In this document: positions 1-6,394 of the stretch, one piece after another
How the letters are laid out: every line of letters starts with the position of its first letter
How positions within the stretch are numbered: position 1 is the stretch's first letter
The notes under the pieces: model-generated
What the model was told of the DNA's origin: nothing
Seen by the model: the letters and a program-made list of their open reading frames with translations, nothing else
Database searches by the model: none
Origin: an uncultured Rikenellaceae bacterium
GTDB taxonomy: Bacteria > Bacteroidota > Bacteroidia > Bacteroidales > UBA932
Length of the DNA: 13,629 nucleotides
Direction of reading: 5' to 3'
Assembly: GCA_937906485.1 (NCBI GenBank)
Contig: CALCYB010000141.1
Location: 1 to 13,629, forward strand
Position numbers and translations under genes: made by a program

Positions 1-2901
1 CTGGTAGGTGGTGAAGTCGCGGGTGCTCTCGGTGAACACCACTTCCTTCACGTTCAGCTCGTCCTCGCACAGGGCCTGGTAGTCCGCGCCAAAGGTCGCA
101 CCCTTGACGTAGAGCTTCGCAGCAGGCTGGCGGGTCTTCATGTTGGCCAGGGCGCGGCAGGCGCGGCCCAGCTGCACGGCCTCCACCAGCGCATCCATCT
201 GCTCCTCCATCTCCTTGTCGATGCGGGAAGCATCGGCCACGGGGAAGTCGCACAGGTGCACGGAGTCGATCGCGCCGGGGACGTTCGCCACGACGAGGTT
301 CTGGTAGATATCCTCCGCCATGAAGGGGATGAAGGGCGCGCAGACCTTCGCCAGGGTCACCAGCACATGGTACAGGGTGGCGAAGGCGGCTTCCTTGTCG
401 CCGGCCATGCCCTTGCCCCAGAAGCGCTCGCGGCCGCGGCGGACGTACCAGTTGGACAGCTCGTCCACGAAGTCCTGGATGGCGGTGGCGGGCTCGACGA
501 TGCGGTAGGCGTTCAGGTCCTCGTCGACCTTCTGGATCAGGCTGTTCAGCTTGGACAGGATCCACTTGTCCATCAGGGACAGCTCGACGTCCTCCAGCTT
601 GTGGGCCATGGGATCAAAGCCGTCGATCTGGGCGTACATGGAGAAGAAGGAGTGGACATTTTGAAGGGTGGCCAGGAACTTGCGCTGCACCTCCTGCACG
701 GCCTCCTTGGAGAAGCGCTTGGGCAGCCAGGGCGCGGCGGTGGTGTAGAAGTACCAGCGCAGGGCGTCGGCGCCGTAGGTGTCCAGGGCCTCGAAGGGGT
801 TCACGACATTGCCCAGGTGCTTGGACATCTTGCGGCCCTCGGCGTCCTGAACGTGACCCATGACGATGCAGTTCTTGAAGGGAGCGCGGTCAAACAGCAG
901 CGTGCTGATGGCTTCCAGGGTATAGAACCAGCCGCGGGTCTGATCGACCCCTTCAGCGATGAAGTCTGCGGTCTGACCAAATTCGGGACTGCCCAACTTG
1001 GCCAAAGTTTCCTGCGCAAAAGGCATGGCCCCGGAATCGAACCAGACATCGATCAAGTCCGCCTCACGGTACATCGGTTTGCCACTTTCGGAGACCAGCA
1101 CCCATTGGTCCACATAGGGACGGTGCAGGTCGATCTTTTCGTAATTTTCTTTCGAGAAATCTCCCGGCACAAAACCGGCTTTCCGCAAGGGATGTTCGCT
1201 CATCAGTCCGGCTTCCACAGAACGGTCCAAGGCTTCCACCAATTCGGCAACGGATCCGATGCAACGTTCTTCCGAACCGTCCTCGGTACGCCAGATCGGA
1301 AGAGGGGTTCCCCAATACCGGCTACGGGACAAGTTCCAGTCCTGAAGGTTTTCCAGCCACTTGCCGAAACGTCCGCTACCGGTGGATTCCGGTTTCCAGC
1401 GGATCGTCTTGTTCAAGGCGATGAGCTGATCCTGAACGGCAGTCGTACGGATAAACCAGGAGTTCAACGGATAATACAAAACCGGTTTGTCAGTACGCCA
1501 GCAATGCGGATAAGAGTGCGTATGTTTCTCTATTTTGAATACTTTGTTTTCCTTTTTCAACCAGACACATAAATCCACATCCAAGGTCGGTGCATCTTCG
1601 GGCAGGGCTGCGTCATAGGCATTCTTCACATATCGCCCGGCAAACTCGCCATAAGCGGCTTCGTCTACCGCCTGTTTGCGGAATTCCGGATGCAGGTCTT
1701 CCAGACGATAGAAACGTCCGGTACGGTCCACCATGGCCTGACGGACACCATTGAGGTCTTCCACCATCAACGGAGGTACGCCGGCAGCTTTGGCCACCTT
1801 GTCGTCATCTGCACCGAAAGTCGGAGCAATGTGCACGATACCGGTACCGTCCTCAACGGTCACGTAATCACCGGGAATTACACGGAAAGCACCTTCCCCG
1901 GGGTTGATCCACGGCATCAGCTGCTCATAGGCGATGCCGCAAAGAGCCGGACCTTGCACCGGTTCGCCCAACACTTCAAAAGGCACCAGTTTGTCTCCGG
2001 GCTTGTAATCCGACAATGCCAGACCGGCTGCCTTCGGGTTGAAATGATGTGCAACCAAGTCTTTGGCCAGCACATAGACCGCAGGAACACCGGTATAAGG
2101 ATTGAAGGAGCGGACACGCACATATTGGATATGGGGTCCCACACACAAGGCCGTGTTGGAAGGCAAGGTCCAGGGGGTGGTGGTCCAGGCCAGGAAGTAC
2201 ACCGCTTCTCCCTGCGTACCTTCGAACAGGAATTCAGAAGCCTCGTTGCGGACCACCTTGAACTGGGCCACGCAGGTGGTGTCCTTGACATCCCGGTAAC
2301 ATCCGGGCTGATTCAACTCGTGTGAACTCAAGCCCGTACCGGCTGCCGGAGAAAAAGGCTGGATGGAATAACCCTTGTAGAGCAATCCTTTACCATAAAT
2401 ATCTTTCAAGAGGTACCACAAGGTTTCGATGTAACGGTTGTCGTAGGTAATGTAGGGATTGTCCATGTCCACCCAATAACCGATCCGCTCGGTCATATTG
2501 ACCCATTCCCGGGTATATTTCATCACCTCCTTGCGGCAGGCATTGTTGTAATCATCCACCGAGATTTTCTTGCCGATGTCTTCTTTGGTAATGCCCAACA
2601 TCTTTTCCACTCCCAACTCAACGGGCAATCCATGCGTATCCCATCCGGCTTTACGATGCACCAGATAACCGCGCTGAGTCTTGTAGCGGCAAATGGCATC
2701 TTTGATAGAACGGGCCATCACGTGGTGGATGCCCGGCATTCCGTTTGCGGAGGGAGGACCTTCAAAGAATACAAATTTGGGGGCTCCCTTTCTCAATTCC
2801 AACGATGTACGGAAGGCTGATTCCTTCTTCCATTTTTCCAAAATCGAGCGGTTGATTTCAACGCTATCCAGTTTTTTATACTCAGCGAATTTCATATCCA
2901 T
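1..2901 (-). CDS. ileS: Isoleucyl-tRNA synthetase, C-terminus cut by window edge
   Basis: This is cytoplasmic isoleucine-tRNA ligase, which charges tRNA-Ile using ATP. The frame is open from the ATG at 2901 to base 1 (967 codons), so probably the last 150-200 codons lie outside. Visible class I landmarks are the HIGH-type signature GPPSANGMPGIHH at residues 48-60, DVWFDSG near 618, EGVDQTRGWFY at 650-660, and the KMSKS-type loop KMSKH at 691-695, followed by the anticodon-binding region (MDKWILSKLN near 768). A second in-frame ATG at 2895 would give a protein two residues shorter. A promoter-like TATATTTG ends 13 bases before the ATG. Third codon positions are overwhelmingly G/C from about base 900 leftwards and mixed to the right, although no stop or frameshift interrupts the frame. 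Identity is certain from the motifs; the codon break is discussed in the findings. Confidence 0.97.
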   Translation of the reverse strand, partial: MDMKFAEYKKLDSVEINRSILEKWKKESAFRTSLELRKGAPKFVFFEGPPSANGMPGIHHVMARSIKDAICRYKTQRGYLVHRKAGWDTHGLPVELGVEKMLGITKEDIGKKISVDDYNNACRKEVMKYTREWVNMTERIGYWVDMDNPYITYDNRYIETLWYLLKDIYGKGLLYKGYSIQPFSPAAGTGLSSHELNQPGCYRDVKDTTCVAQFKVVRNEASEFLFEGTQGEAVYFLAWTTTPWTLPSNTALCVGPHIQYVRVRSFNPYTGVPAVYVLAKDLVAHHFNPKAAGLALSDYKPGDKLVPFEVLGEPVQGPALCGIAYEQLMPWINPGEGAFRVIPGDYVTVEDGTGIVHIAPTFGADDDKVAKAAGVPPLMVEDLNGVRQAMVDRTGRFYRLEDLHPEFRKQAVDEAAYGEFAGRYVKNAYDAALPEDAPTLDVDLCVWLKKENKVFKIEKHTHSYPHCWRTDKPVLYYPLNSWFIRTTAVQDQLIALNKTIRWKPESTGSGRFGKWLENLQDWNLSRSRYWGTPLPIWRTEDGSEERCIGSVAELVEALDRSVEAGLMSEHPLRKAGFVPGDFSKENYEKIDLHRPYVDQWVLVSESGKPMYREADLIDVWFDSGAMPFAQETLAKLGSPEFGQTADFIAEGVDQTRGWFYTLEAISTLLFDRAPFKNCIVMGHVQDAEGRKMSKHLGNVVNPFEALDTYGADALRWYFYTTAAPWLPKRFSKEAVQEVQRKFLATLQNVHSFFSMYAQIDGFDPMAHKLEDVELSLMDKWILSKLNSLIQKVDEDLNAYRIVEPATAIQDFVDELSNWYVRRGRERFWGKGMAGDKEAAFATLYHVLVTLAKVCAPFIPFMAEDIYQNLVVANVPGAIDSVHLCDFPVADASRIDKEMEEQMDALVEAVQLGRACRALANMKTRQPAAKLYVKGATFGADYQALCEDELNVKEVVFTESTRDFTTYQ

Positions 2902-2910
2902 TAATTTAAG

Positions 2911-2941
2911 TTTGCAAATATACAATAATTCAGTACTTTTG
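2911..2941 (+). promoter_or_regulatory. Probable cvpA promoter (-33 TTTG / -7 TACTTTTG)
   Basis: TTTG at 2911-2914 and TACTTTTG at 2934-2941 are separated by 19 bp. This matches the Bacteroidetes sigma-ABfr promoter layout (TTTG, 19-20 bp, TAnnTTTG). The -7 element ends 18 bases before the cvpA ATG at 2960, giving a leader of roughly 12 nt. It overlaps the opposing ileS -7 element at 2915-2922. Confidence 0.65.
2915..2922 (-). promoter_or_regulatory. Probable ileS promoter, -7 element
   Basis: On the minus strand this reads TATATTTG, an exact match to the Bacteroidetes -7 consensus TAnnTTTG. It is followed by C and then 12 bases to the ileS ATG at 2901, so the 5' leader would be only about 7-10 nt. 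No clear TTTG is found 19-20 bp further upstream, so the -33 half is weak or degenerate. The element lies inside the spacer of the opposing cvpA promoter. Confidence 0.6.
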
Positions 2942-2959
2942 AATGAAAAACTTTTATCT

Positions 2960-3448
2960 ATGAATACGATTGACATCATTATCCTGATCCTTCTGGTACC
3001 CGCATTGTACAAAGGAATCACCCAAGGTTTTATCCGACAAGCCACCGGCATCATCGGGCTGGTGCTGGGAATTTTTCTGGCACGGGAATTTGCTGATCTG
3101 CTGGCCGGCTACCTGCACGAATGGATCCAAGCCGATGCGTCCATTGTCAAGATCGTTGCCTTCGTACTGATCATGATCGGCGTCCTCTTCTGCCTCAACC
3201 TGCTGGGGAAACTGGTAGAAAAAGTCTTTCAGATCGTGATGATGGGCTGGCTCAACCGGCTGCTGGGCGTTGTGCTGGCTGTTGGCGGGACCTGCATCAT
3301 TCTCTCTCTGTTGGCTTCGCTGATTGTCTATACGAATGAGAACTGGTTCATCCTGATCCAGCCGGAAGTGATCAAAGACTCAAAACTATTTGGTACTCTG
3401 ATTGATATCTCCGAACATGTATTGCCTTTTCTGAATTTTAAAAAATAA
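2960..3448 (+). CDS. cvpA: CvpA-family integral membrane protein
   Basis: A 162-residue inner-membrane protein with four hydrophobic segments, at about residues 4-24, 29-43, 64-84 and 99-123, and a short polar C-terminus. The opening MNTIDIIILILLVPALYKG, the following GFIRQATGIIGLVLGIFLA and the conserved GWLNRLLG before the last helix are typical of the CvpA family (named for colicin V production; present in many bacteria, molecular role still unclear). The frame stays open upstream to 2693, but that part lies antisense to ileS. The start at 2960 is chosen because it begins the first transmembrane helix and follows a good promoter by 18 bases. The gene diverges from ileS and is followed by a hairpin terminator. 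In Bacteroidota this is a housekeeping gene, and nothing in its sequence ties it to the exporter cluster downstream. Confidence 0.85.
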   Translation: MNTIDIIILILLVPALYKGITQGFIRQATGIIGLVLGIFLAREFADLLAGYLHEWIQADASIVKIVAFVLIMIGVLFCLNLLGKLVEKVFQIVMMGWLNRLLGVVLAVGGTCIILSLLASLIVYTNENWFILIQPEVIKDSKLFGTLIDISEHVLPFLNFKK

Positions 3449-3481
3449 TTTTCTTACAAAAAAACGACAGTTTTTCCAAAA

Positions 3482-3507
3482 CGTAAAAACTATACCCGTT
3501 TTTTACG
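3482..3507. repeat. AT-rich inverted repeat downstream of cvpA
   Basis: CGTAAAAA at 3482-3489 and TTTTTACG at 3500-3507 form an 8-bp perfect palindrome around a 10-base loop. It abuts the next hairpin, which starts at 3508. It may be a weak protein-binding site or part of a bipartite terminator. No function can be assigned from sequence alone. Confidence 0.45.
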
Positions 3508-3540
3508 AAAAGGGGCGGTCCTTGATGGATTGCCCCTTTT
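3508..3540 (+). terminator. Intrinsic terminator after cvpA
   Basis: A 14-bp hairpin with arms 3508-3521 and 3527-3540 and a 5-base loop TTGAT. The outer nine pairs (AAAAGGGGC with GCCCCTTTT) are Watson-Crick and the inner five include two G-U pairs. The right arm ends in TTTT and the left begins with AAAA, so it could act in both directions. It lies 60 bp past the cvpA stop and 25 bp before the next start codon. Confidence 0.7.
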
Positions 3541-3565
3541 CTTTGCACTCGAAAACAAAACGCTT

Positions 3566-3715
3566 ATGGAACAGATCCACTTATCCGACCAGGTACGCGA
3601 ATCACTCTTAGGACTGATGCCCGAGTTATCCCGCGGCCAAAAAAGGGCTTATGCCATCAGCATCGTGTTGATTTGTGCTGTCGGAGGGATTACCTTGGTC
3701 CTTTGTTTTCTCTGA
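3566..3715 (+). CDS. Small single-pass membrane protein, candidate immunity or accessory factor
   Basis: A 49-residue protein that I do not recognise. Residues 1-27 are polar and helix-prone (MEQIHLSDQVRESLLG..., ending in the basic GQKR). Residues 28-49 form one strongly hydrophobic segment running to the C-terminus, predicting a tail-anchored inner-membrane protein with its N-terminus in the cytoplasm. The start at 3566 is preferred over an in-frame ATG at 3530 because 3530 lies inside the terminator hairpin; the preferred ATG has an A-rich upstream region. The gene sits between cvpA's terminator and the hairpin before the C39 exporter. Position and topology fit a bacteriocin immunity protein or exporter accessory subunit, but that is inference. 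It has no usable double-glycine leader: its only GG is nine residues from the end. It could also be unrelated to the cluster. Confidence 0.55.
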   Translation: MEQIHLSDQVRESLLGLMPELSRGQKRAYAISIVLICAVGGITLVLCFL

Positions 3716-3721
3716 TAAGCC

Positions 3722-3807
3722 GACAGGAGGCTGTGTGAAAGAGTGCGATGCGGCGGAAAGGGGCAGACGCCGACAGCACCGTGAAGGAGAAAGCCTCCTG
3801 TTTTTTT
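3722..3807 (+). terminator. Large structured hairpin with U-run before the exporter gene (terminator, attenuator or small RNA)
   Basis: Outer stem P1 pairs ACAGGAGGCT (3723-3732) with AGCCTCCTGT (3792-3801), ten Watson-Crick pairs, followed by a run of T to 3807. The 59-base interior is not a simple loop. GTGC (3743-3746) pairs with GCAC (3776-3779), and CGGCG (3751-3755) pairs with CGCCG (3768-3772) around a purine-rich 12-base loop. The two sides of the internal loop carry near-identical purine-rich strings, GTGAAAGAG (3735-3743) and GTGAAGGAG (3781-3789). The U-run ends two bases before the first possible exporter start codon. It could simply terminate the 49-residue gene, or act as a conditional attenuator or small RNA. 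I could not match it to a known RNA family. Confidence 0.6.
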
Positions 3808-3851
3808 AAATGAATCATGCCCACTTTTTTAAACGCAAATACGTAACCGCG

Positions 3852-5966
3852 ATGACCTCACGCAAAAACAACATCCGACAATTGGACCGTACGGACTGTG
3901 GAGCCGCCTCTCTGGCCTATGTAGCCGCACACTACGGACTCCATCTTCCGGTAACCCACATCCGTGAGGTCTGTGGTACGGACCAGCAGGGCAGCAGCCT
4001 CAAAGGCTTGCTGGATGCTGCGCGTCATTTCGGATTTGAGGCAGGCGCCTTCAAATCCCCTGAGCGCAATCCGGATGACTTGCTGGAGTCCCCCCGGCCA
4101 CTCATCGTACATCTTCGTCGCACAAACGGTTGGCTCCACTTTGTCGTACTGGAAGATCAGCGGGGTCCCCGGTTCAAGATCTGGGATCCGGCTGATGGGA
4201 AACGCCACCGCATGAGCAGGGATAAACTCCAACAAACTTGGACCGGTTATGTTTTGGTACTGGCTCCCGGAAAGGGATTCACTCCAGGAGACCATGCTGT
4301 CCCGCTGCGCAGCAGGATCATGGCCCTGCTGCGGATGCACCACCGCGAATGGGTGCCGGCCCTGATGGGCTCCCTGGCCTATGCCCTGGCCGGTCTTTGC
4401 ACCTCTCTTTTTCTAAAAATCATCCTTGACCAAGTCCTCCCGACCAAAGAATTTCCTCGTTTATTCTTAATCGGCTCTATTATGTTAGTTCTTGTAATCC
4501 TCTCTTGGATTACTGCTTATTTCAGATCTTTGTTTGTGGTTCGCTCGGGGATTCGAATGGACGGAGGGCTTGTTCTTTCCTATGTGCGTCACCTTTTCCA
4601 GCTACCGTTTTCCTTTTTCAACCGCCGTACTGCCGGAGAACTCAATGCCCGGATCGGTGACGCTTTCCGCATCAGGGCCTTTGTTTCCAACAGACTTCTG
4701 GTACTTTCTATCAGTCTCTTATCTCTTCTTCTCTCTTCTTCCCTTCTCTTTTGGTTTTGTTGGGAACTGGCCCTGATTACTTTTGCATTCATCCCCGGAT
4801 TTGTGCTGATCCACCACCTGGCAGAAAAGTCCTACCGCACCCTCAACTGCAAAGCCATAGAAAGCGCCGCACAGTTCGAAGCGACCAGCCTTGAATCGAT
4901 CGCCAGGTTCTCGGTTGCCAAGCTTTTCGGGGCGGAAGAGACCTTTACCAAACGGATCGAGCAGGCCTATGTCAGGATGGCCAGCCAACTCTACCGAAGC
5001 GGACAGAAAAATACAGCCTTCAACACGGCGGCAGAATCCCTCAGCCGGATACAGAACTGGACCGTCCTGGCGGTCGGCTCCAGCATGGTCCTCCAAGACA
5101 GACTGAGCATCGGAGAACTGGTTGCTGTCTTCTCGCTGATCGGATTTCTGACCACTCCGATCCTCTCGTTCATTGAAAGCACGCATGCTTATACCGAAGC
5201 CCGGATTGCGGCCGAACGTCTGTTCGAAATCCAGGAATTGCCCGTAGAGTCTTCCCCCGGACAATTCCGGATCAGTTTGGAGCATTTCCAGCACATCCGC
5301 TTCCACAAGGTGTATTTTACCTATCCTGGAAGACTTCCTCTGCTGGAACATTTCTCATGCACCTTTCCTCGGGGAAAGATTTCGTTGGTCACCGGCAGGA
5401 GCGGTTGCGGAAAATCCACGATGGCCGCTTTGCTGCTTCGGCTGTACACGCCCCAAAACGGAAAAATTTATGTAGATGACCTGGACATACAACTGTTTGA
5501 ACTACAATTCTGGCGTTCTTTCGTCGGCATTGTCCCACAACAGACGGAACTGTTTCAAGGGACCTTGCTGGAGAACCTGGTGCCCGGTCAGGAATTCCCG
5601 GATGTCCGGCGGGTTCAGGAACTTTGCCGGCTGCTCCACCTGAACACGTTGCTGGACAGCCTGCCCGATGACATCCTGACCCCCATCGGTGAGAACGGCC
5701 ACGAACTCTCCGGAGGTGAACGCCAGAAAATCGGATTGGTCAGGGCATTGTACCCGGACCCTTCTGTACTGATTCTGGATGAGGCCAGCGCACACTTGGA
5801 TCAGACGGATGCCCGCCAATGGAAAGAGGTACTCCGATCCCTGGCCGACGCCGGCAAATGCATCATTGTCATCAGTCACGACAAGACGCTGGAACAATGG
5901 GCAGACCAACACTGGAACATGGAAGAATTGATGCGCATCAGCGAAGGTGGAAGACTACGCACCTGA
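3852..5966 (+). CDS. Peptidase-C39 ABC exporter for double-glycine peptides
   Basis: An inner-membrane exporter that cuts leaders after Gly-Gly and pumps the peptide out using ATP. From this start it has 704 residues. The peptidase C39 domain spans about 1-135 with Gln10, Cys16 (RTDCGAAS), His96 (GWLHFVV) and Asp112 (IWDPADG), the full catalytic set. The ABC transmembrane domain covers about 160-450. The nucleotide-binding domain has Walker A GRSGCGKST at 515-523, signature LSGGERQ at 619-625, Walker B VLILDE at 639-644 and H-loop His676. An in-frame ATG at 3810 would add 14 residues, but it lies two bases after a terminator U-run, and C39 exporters usually start about ten residues before the active-site Gln, so 3852 is preferred. 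The two double-glycine precursors start 34 bp downstream. The domain order excludes a plain lipid or drug exporter. Confidence 0.95.
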   Translation: MTSRKNNIRQLDRTDCGAASLAYVAAHYGLHLPVTHIREVCGTDQQGSSLKGLLDAARHFGFEAGAFKSPERNPDDLLESPRPLIVHLRRTNGWLHFVVLEDQRGPRFKIWDPADGKRHRMSRDKLQQTWTGYVLVLAPGKGFTPGDHAVPLRSRIMALLRMHHREWVPALMGSLAYALAGLCTSLFLKIILDQVLPTKEFPRLFLIGSIMLVLVILSWITAYFRSLFVVRSGIRMDGGLVLSYVRHLFQLPFSFFNRRTAGELNARIGDAFRIRAFVSNRLLVLSISLLSLLLSSSLLFWFCWELALITFAFIPGFVLIHHLAEKSYRTLNCKAIESAAQFEATSLESIARFSVAKLFGAEETFTKRIEQAYVRMASQLYRSGQKNTAFNTAAESLSRIQNWTVLAVGSSMVLQDRLSIGELVAVFSLIGFLTTPILSFIESTHAYTEARIAAERLFEIQELPVESSPGQFRISLEHFQHIRFHKVYFTYPGRLPLLEHFSCTFPRGKISLVTGRSGCGKSTMAALLLRLYTPQNGKIYVDDLDIQLFELQFWRSFVGIVPQQTELFQGTLLENLVPGQEFPDVRRVQELCRLLHLNTLLDSLPDDILTPIGENGHELSGGERQKIGLVRALYPDPSVLILDEASAHLDQTDARQWKEVLRSLADAGKCIIVISHDKTLEQWADQHWNMEELMRISEGGRLRT

Positions 5967-6000
5967 ATCAGTAGTCCTAACGCTATTAAAAACAACACAA

Positions 6001-6206
6001 TGGAAGGAATGACTTTATCTGGGAAAGGGCTTGTGCATGTAGGTCCTTCCGAACAGGCGGCCATCCGAGGTGGAATCGGCACCGAACTGATCCGAAGAAT
6101 CATCGGTATTCTAGTCGGAGCAATCGGAACGGTCAATGAATACCTGGACGACCTGATCAAGGGATTCAAACGGGGTTGGGAATCCATAAAAATGGAGGCC
6201 GTATGA
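6001..6206 (+). CDS. Double-glycine-leader precursor peptide 1 (bacteriocin-like)
   Basis: A 68-residue precursor. Residues 1-25 form a leader ending LVHVGPSEQAAIRGG, which fits the double-glycine pattern (hydrophobic at -12, Glu at -8, Ile at -4, Gly-Gly at -2/-1). The predicted mature peptide is residues 26-68, 43 aa. It is hydrophobic in its first half, with two GxxxG motifs (GILVG and GFKRG), one Trp, no Cys, and about equal numbers of acidic and basic residues (net charge near zero). It starts 34 bp after the C39 exporter gene with an A-rich upstream region (the usual Bacteroidota context) and overlaps peptide 2 by ATGA. A secreted bacteriocin or signal peptide is the likely role. GxxxG motifs are typical of two-peptide (class IIb) bacteriocins, although those are usually cationic. 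An internal ATG at 6010 is a less likely start. Confidence 0.8.
6194..6198 (+). promoter_or_regulatory. Shine-Dalgarno site of precursor peptide 2
   Basis: GGAGG lies inside the 3' end of peptide 1, four bases before the ATG at 6203 and seven before the ATG at 6206. Most starts in this window lack such a site, so it may support strong or balanced translation of the second peptide. It also favours 6206 as the true start. Confidence 0.5.
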
Positions 6207-6394
6207 TGAAACCCGGATCCCTGGTCGCTGTTTCCTCATCGGAGGCCTGCTCGGTTTTTGGTGGCAAACAGGATCACGTCGGCAAGATTCTCGAAACCAT
6301 TGCAGCCGGCGTCGGTCTCTTCTGCAAATTCATCTGGAACATCATGCAGAGCATTAAGGACACCTTTTTCCCGCCAGAAGTAGCTGTGATATGA
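6203..6394 (+). CDS. Double-glycine-leader precursor peptide 2 (bacteriocin-like)
   Basis: A 63-residue precursor from the ATG at 6203 (62 from 6206). The leader ends LVAVSSSEACSVFGG and aligns without gaps to that of peptide 1 (shared L, V, V, S, E, G, G). Cleavage after residue 21 would release 42 aa with an AxxxG motif (AAGVG), a hydrophobic amphipathic centre, one Cys and a Pro-Pro near the C-terminus. Its core is collinear with that of peptide 1 when shifted by one residue, suggesting the pair arose by duplication. A classical GGAGG at 6194-6198 precedes the start, which is unusual for Bacteroidota; its 7-base distance to 6206 favours the second ATG. Both ends have ATGA overlaps (with peptide 1 and with the TolC-like gene), implying co-translation. 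The role, as partner of peptide 1, is inferred from leader and context. Confidence 0.8.
   Translation: MMKPGSLVAVSSSEACSVFGGKQDHVGKILETIAAGVGLFCKFIWNIMQSIKDTFFPPEVAVI

Noticed and set aside
256..1572. Long plus-strand open frame of 438 codons opposite ileS
   Set aside because: It is antisense to an intact, motif-bearing ileS. The protein is Gly/Val/His/Gln-rich without recognisable domains, as expected from the complement of GC3-rich codons.
2693..2959. Upstream extension of the cvpA frame by 89 codons
   Set aside because: It lies antisense to the ileS 5' end and across both promoters, and CvpA proteins begin at the first transmembrane helix, at 2960.
3538..3545. TTTCTTTG as a promoter -7 box for the 49-residue gene
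   Set aside because: It has one mismatch to TAnnTTTG and no TTTG at 19-20 bp upstream, and it overlaps the terminator arm. Too weak to call.
3566..3715. The 49-residue protein as a third double-glycine precursor
   Set aside because: Its only Gly-Gly is nine residues from the C-terminus inside the membrane segment, and the leader pattern with Glu at -8 is absent.
3858..4343. Minus-strand open frame of 161 codons within the exporter
   Set aside because: It is a shadow of the C39 peptidase domain, without promoter, start context or domain similarity.
4719..5351. Minus-strand open frame of 210 codons within the exporter
   Set aside because: It is the complement of the membrane and ATPase domain coding sequence; the composition is typical of an antisense shadow.
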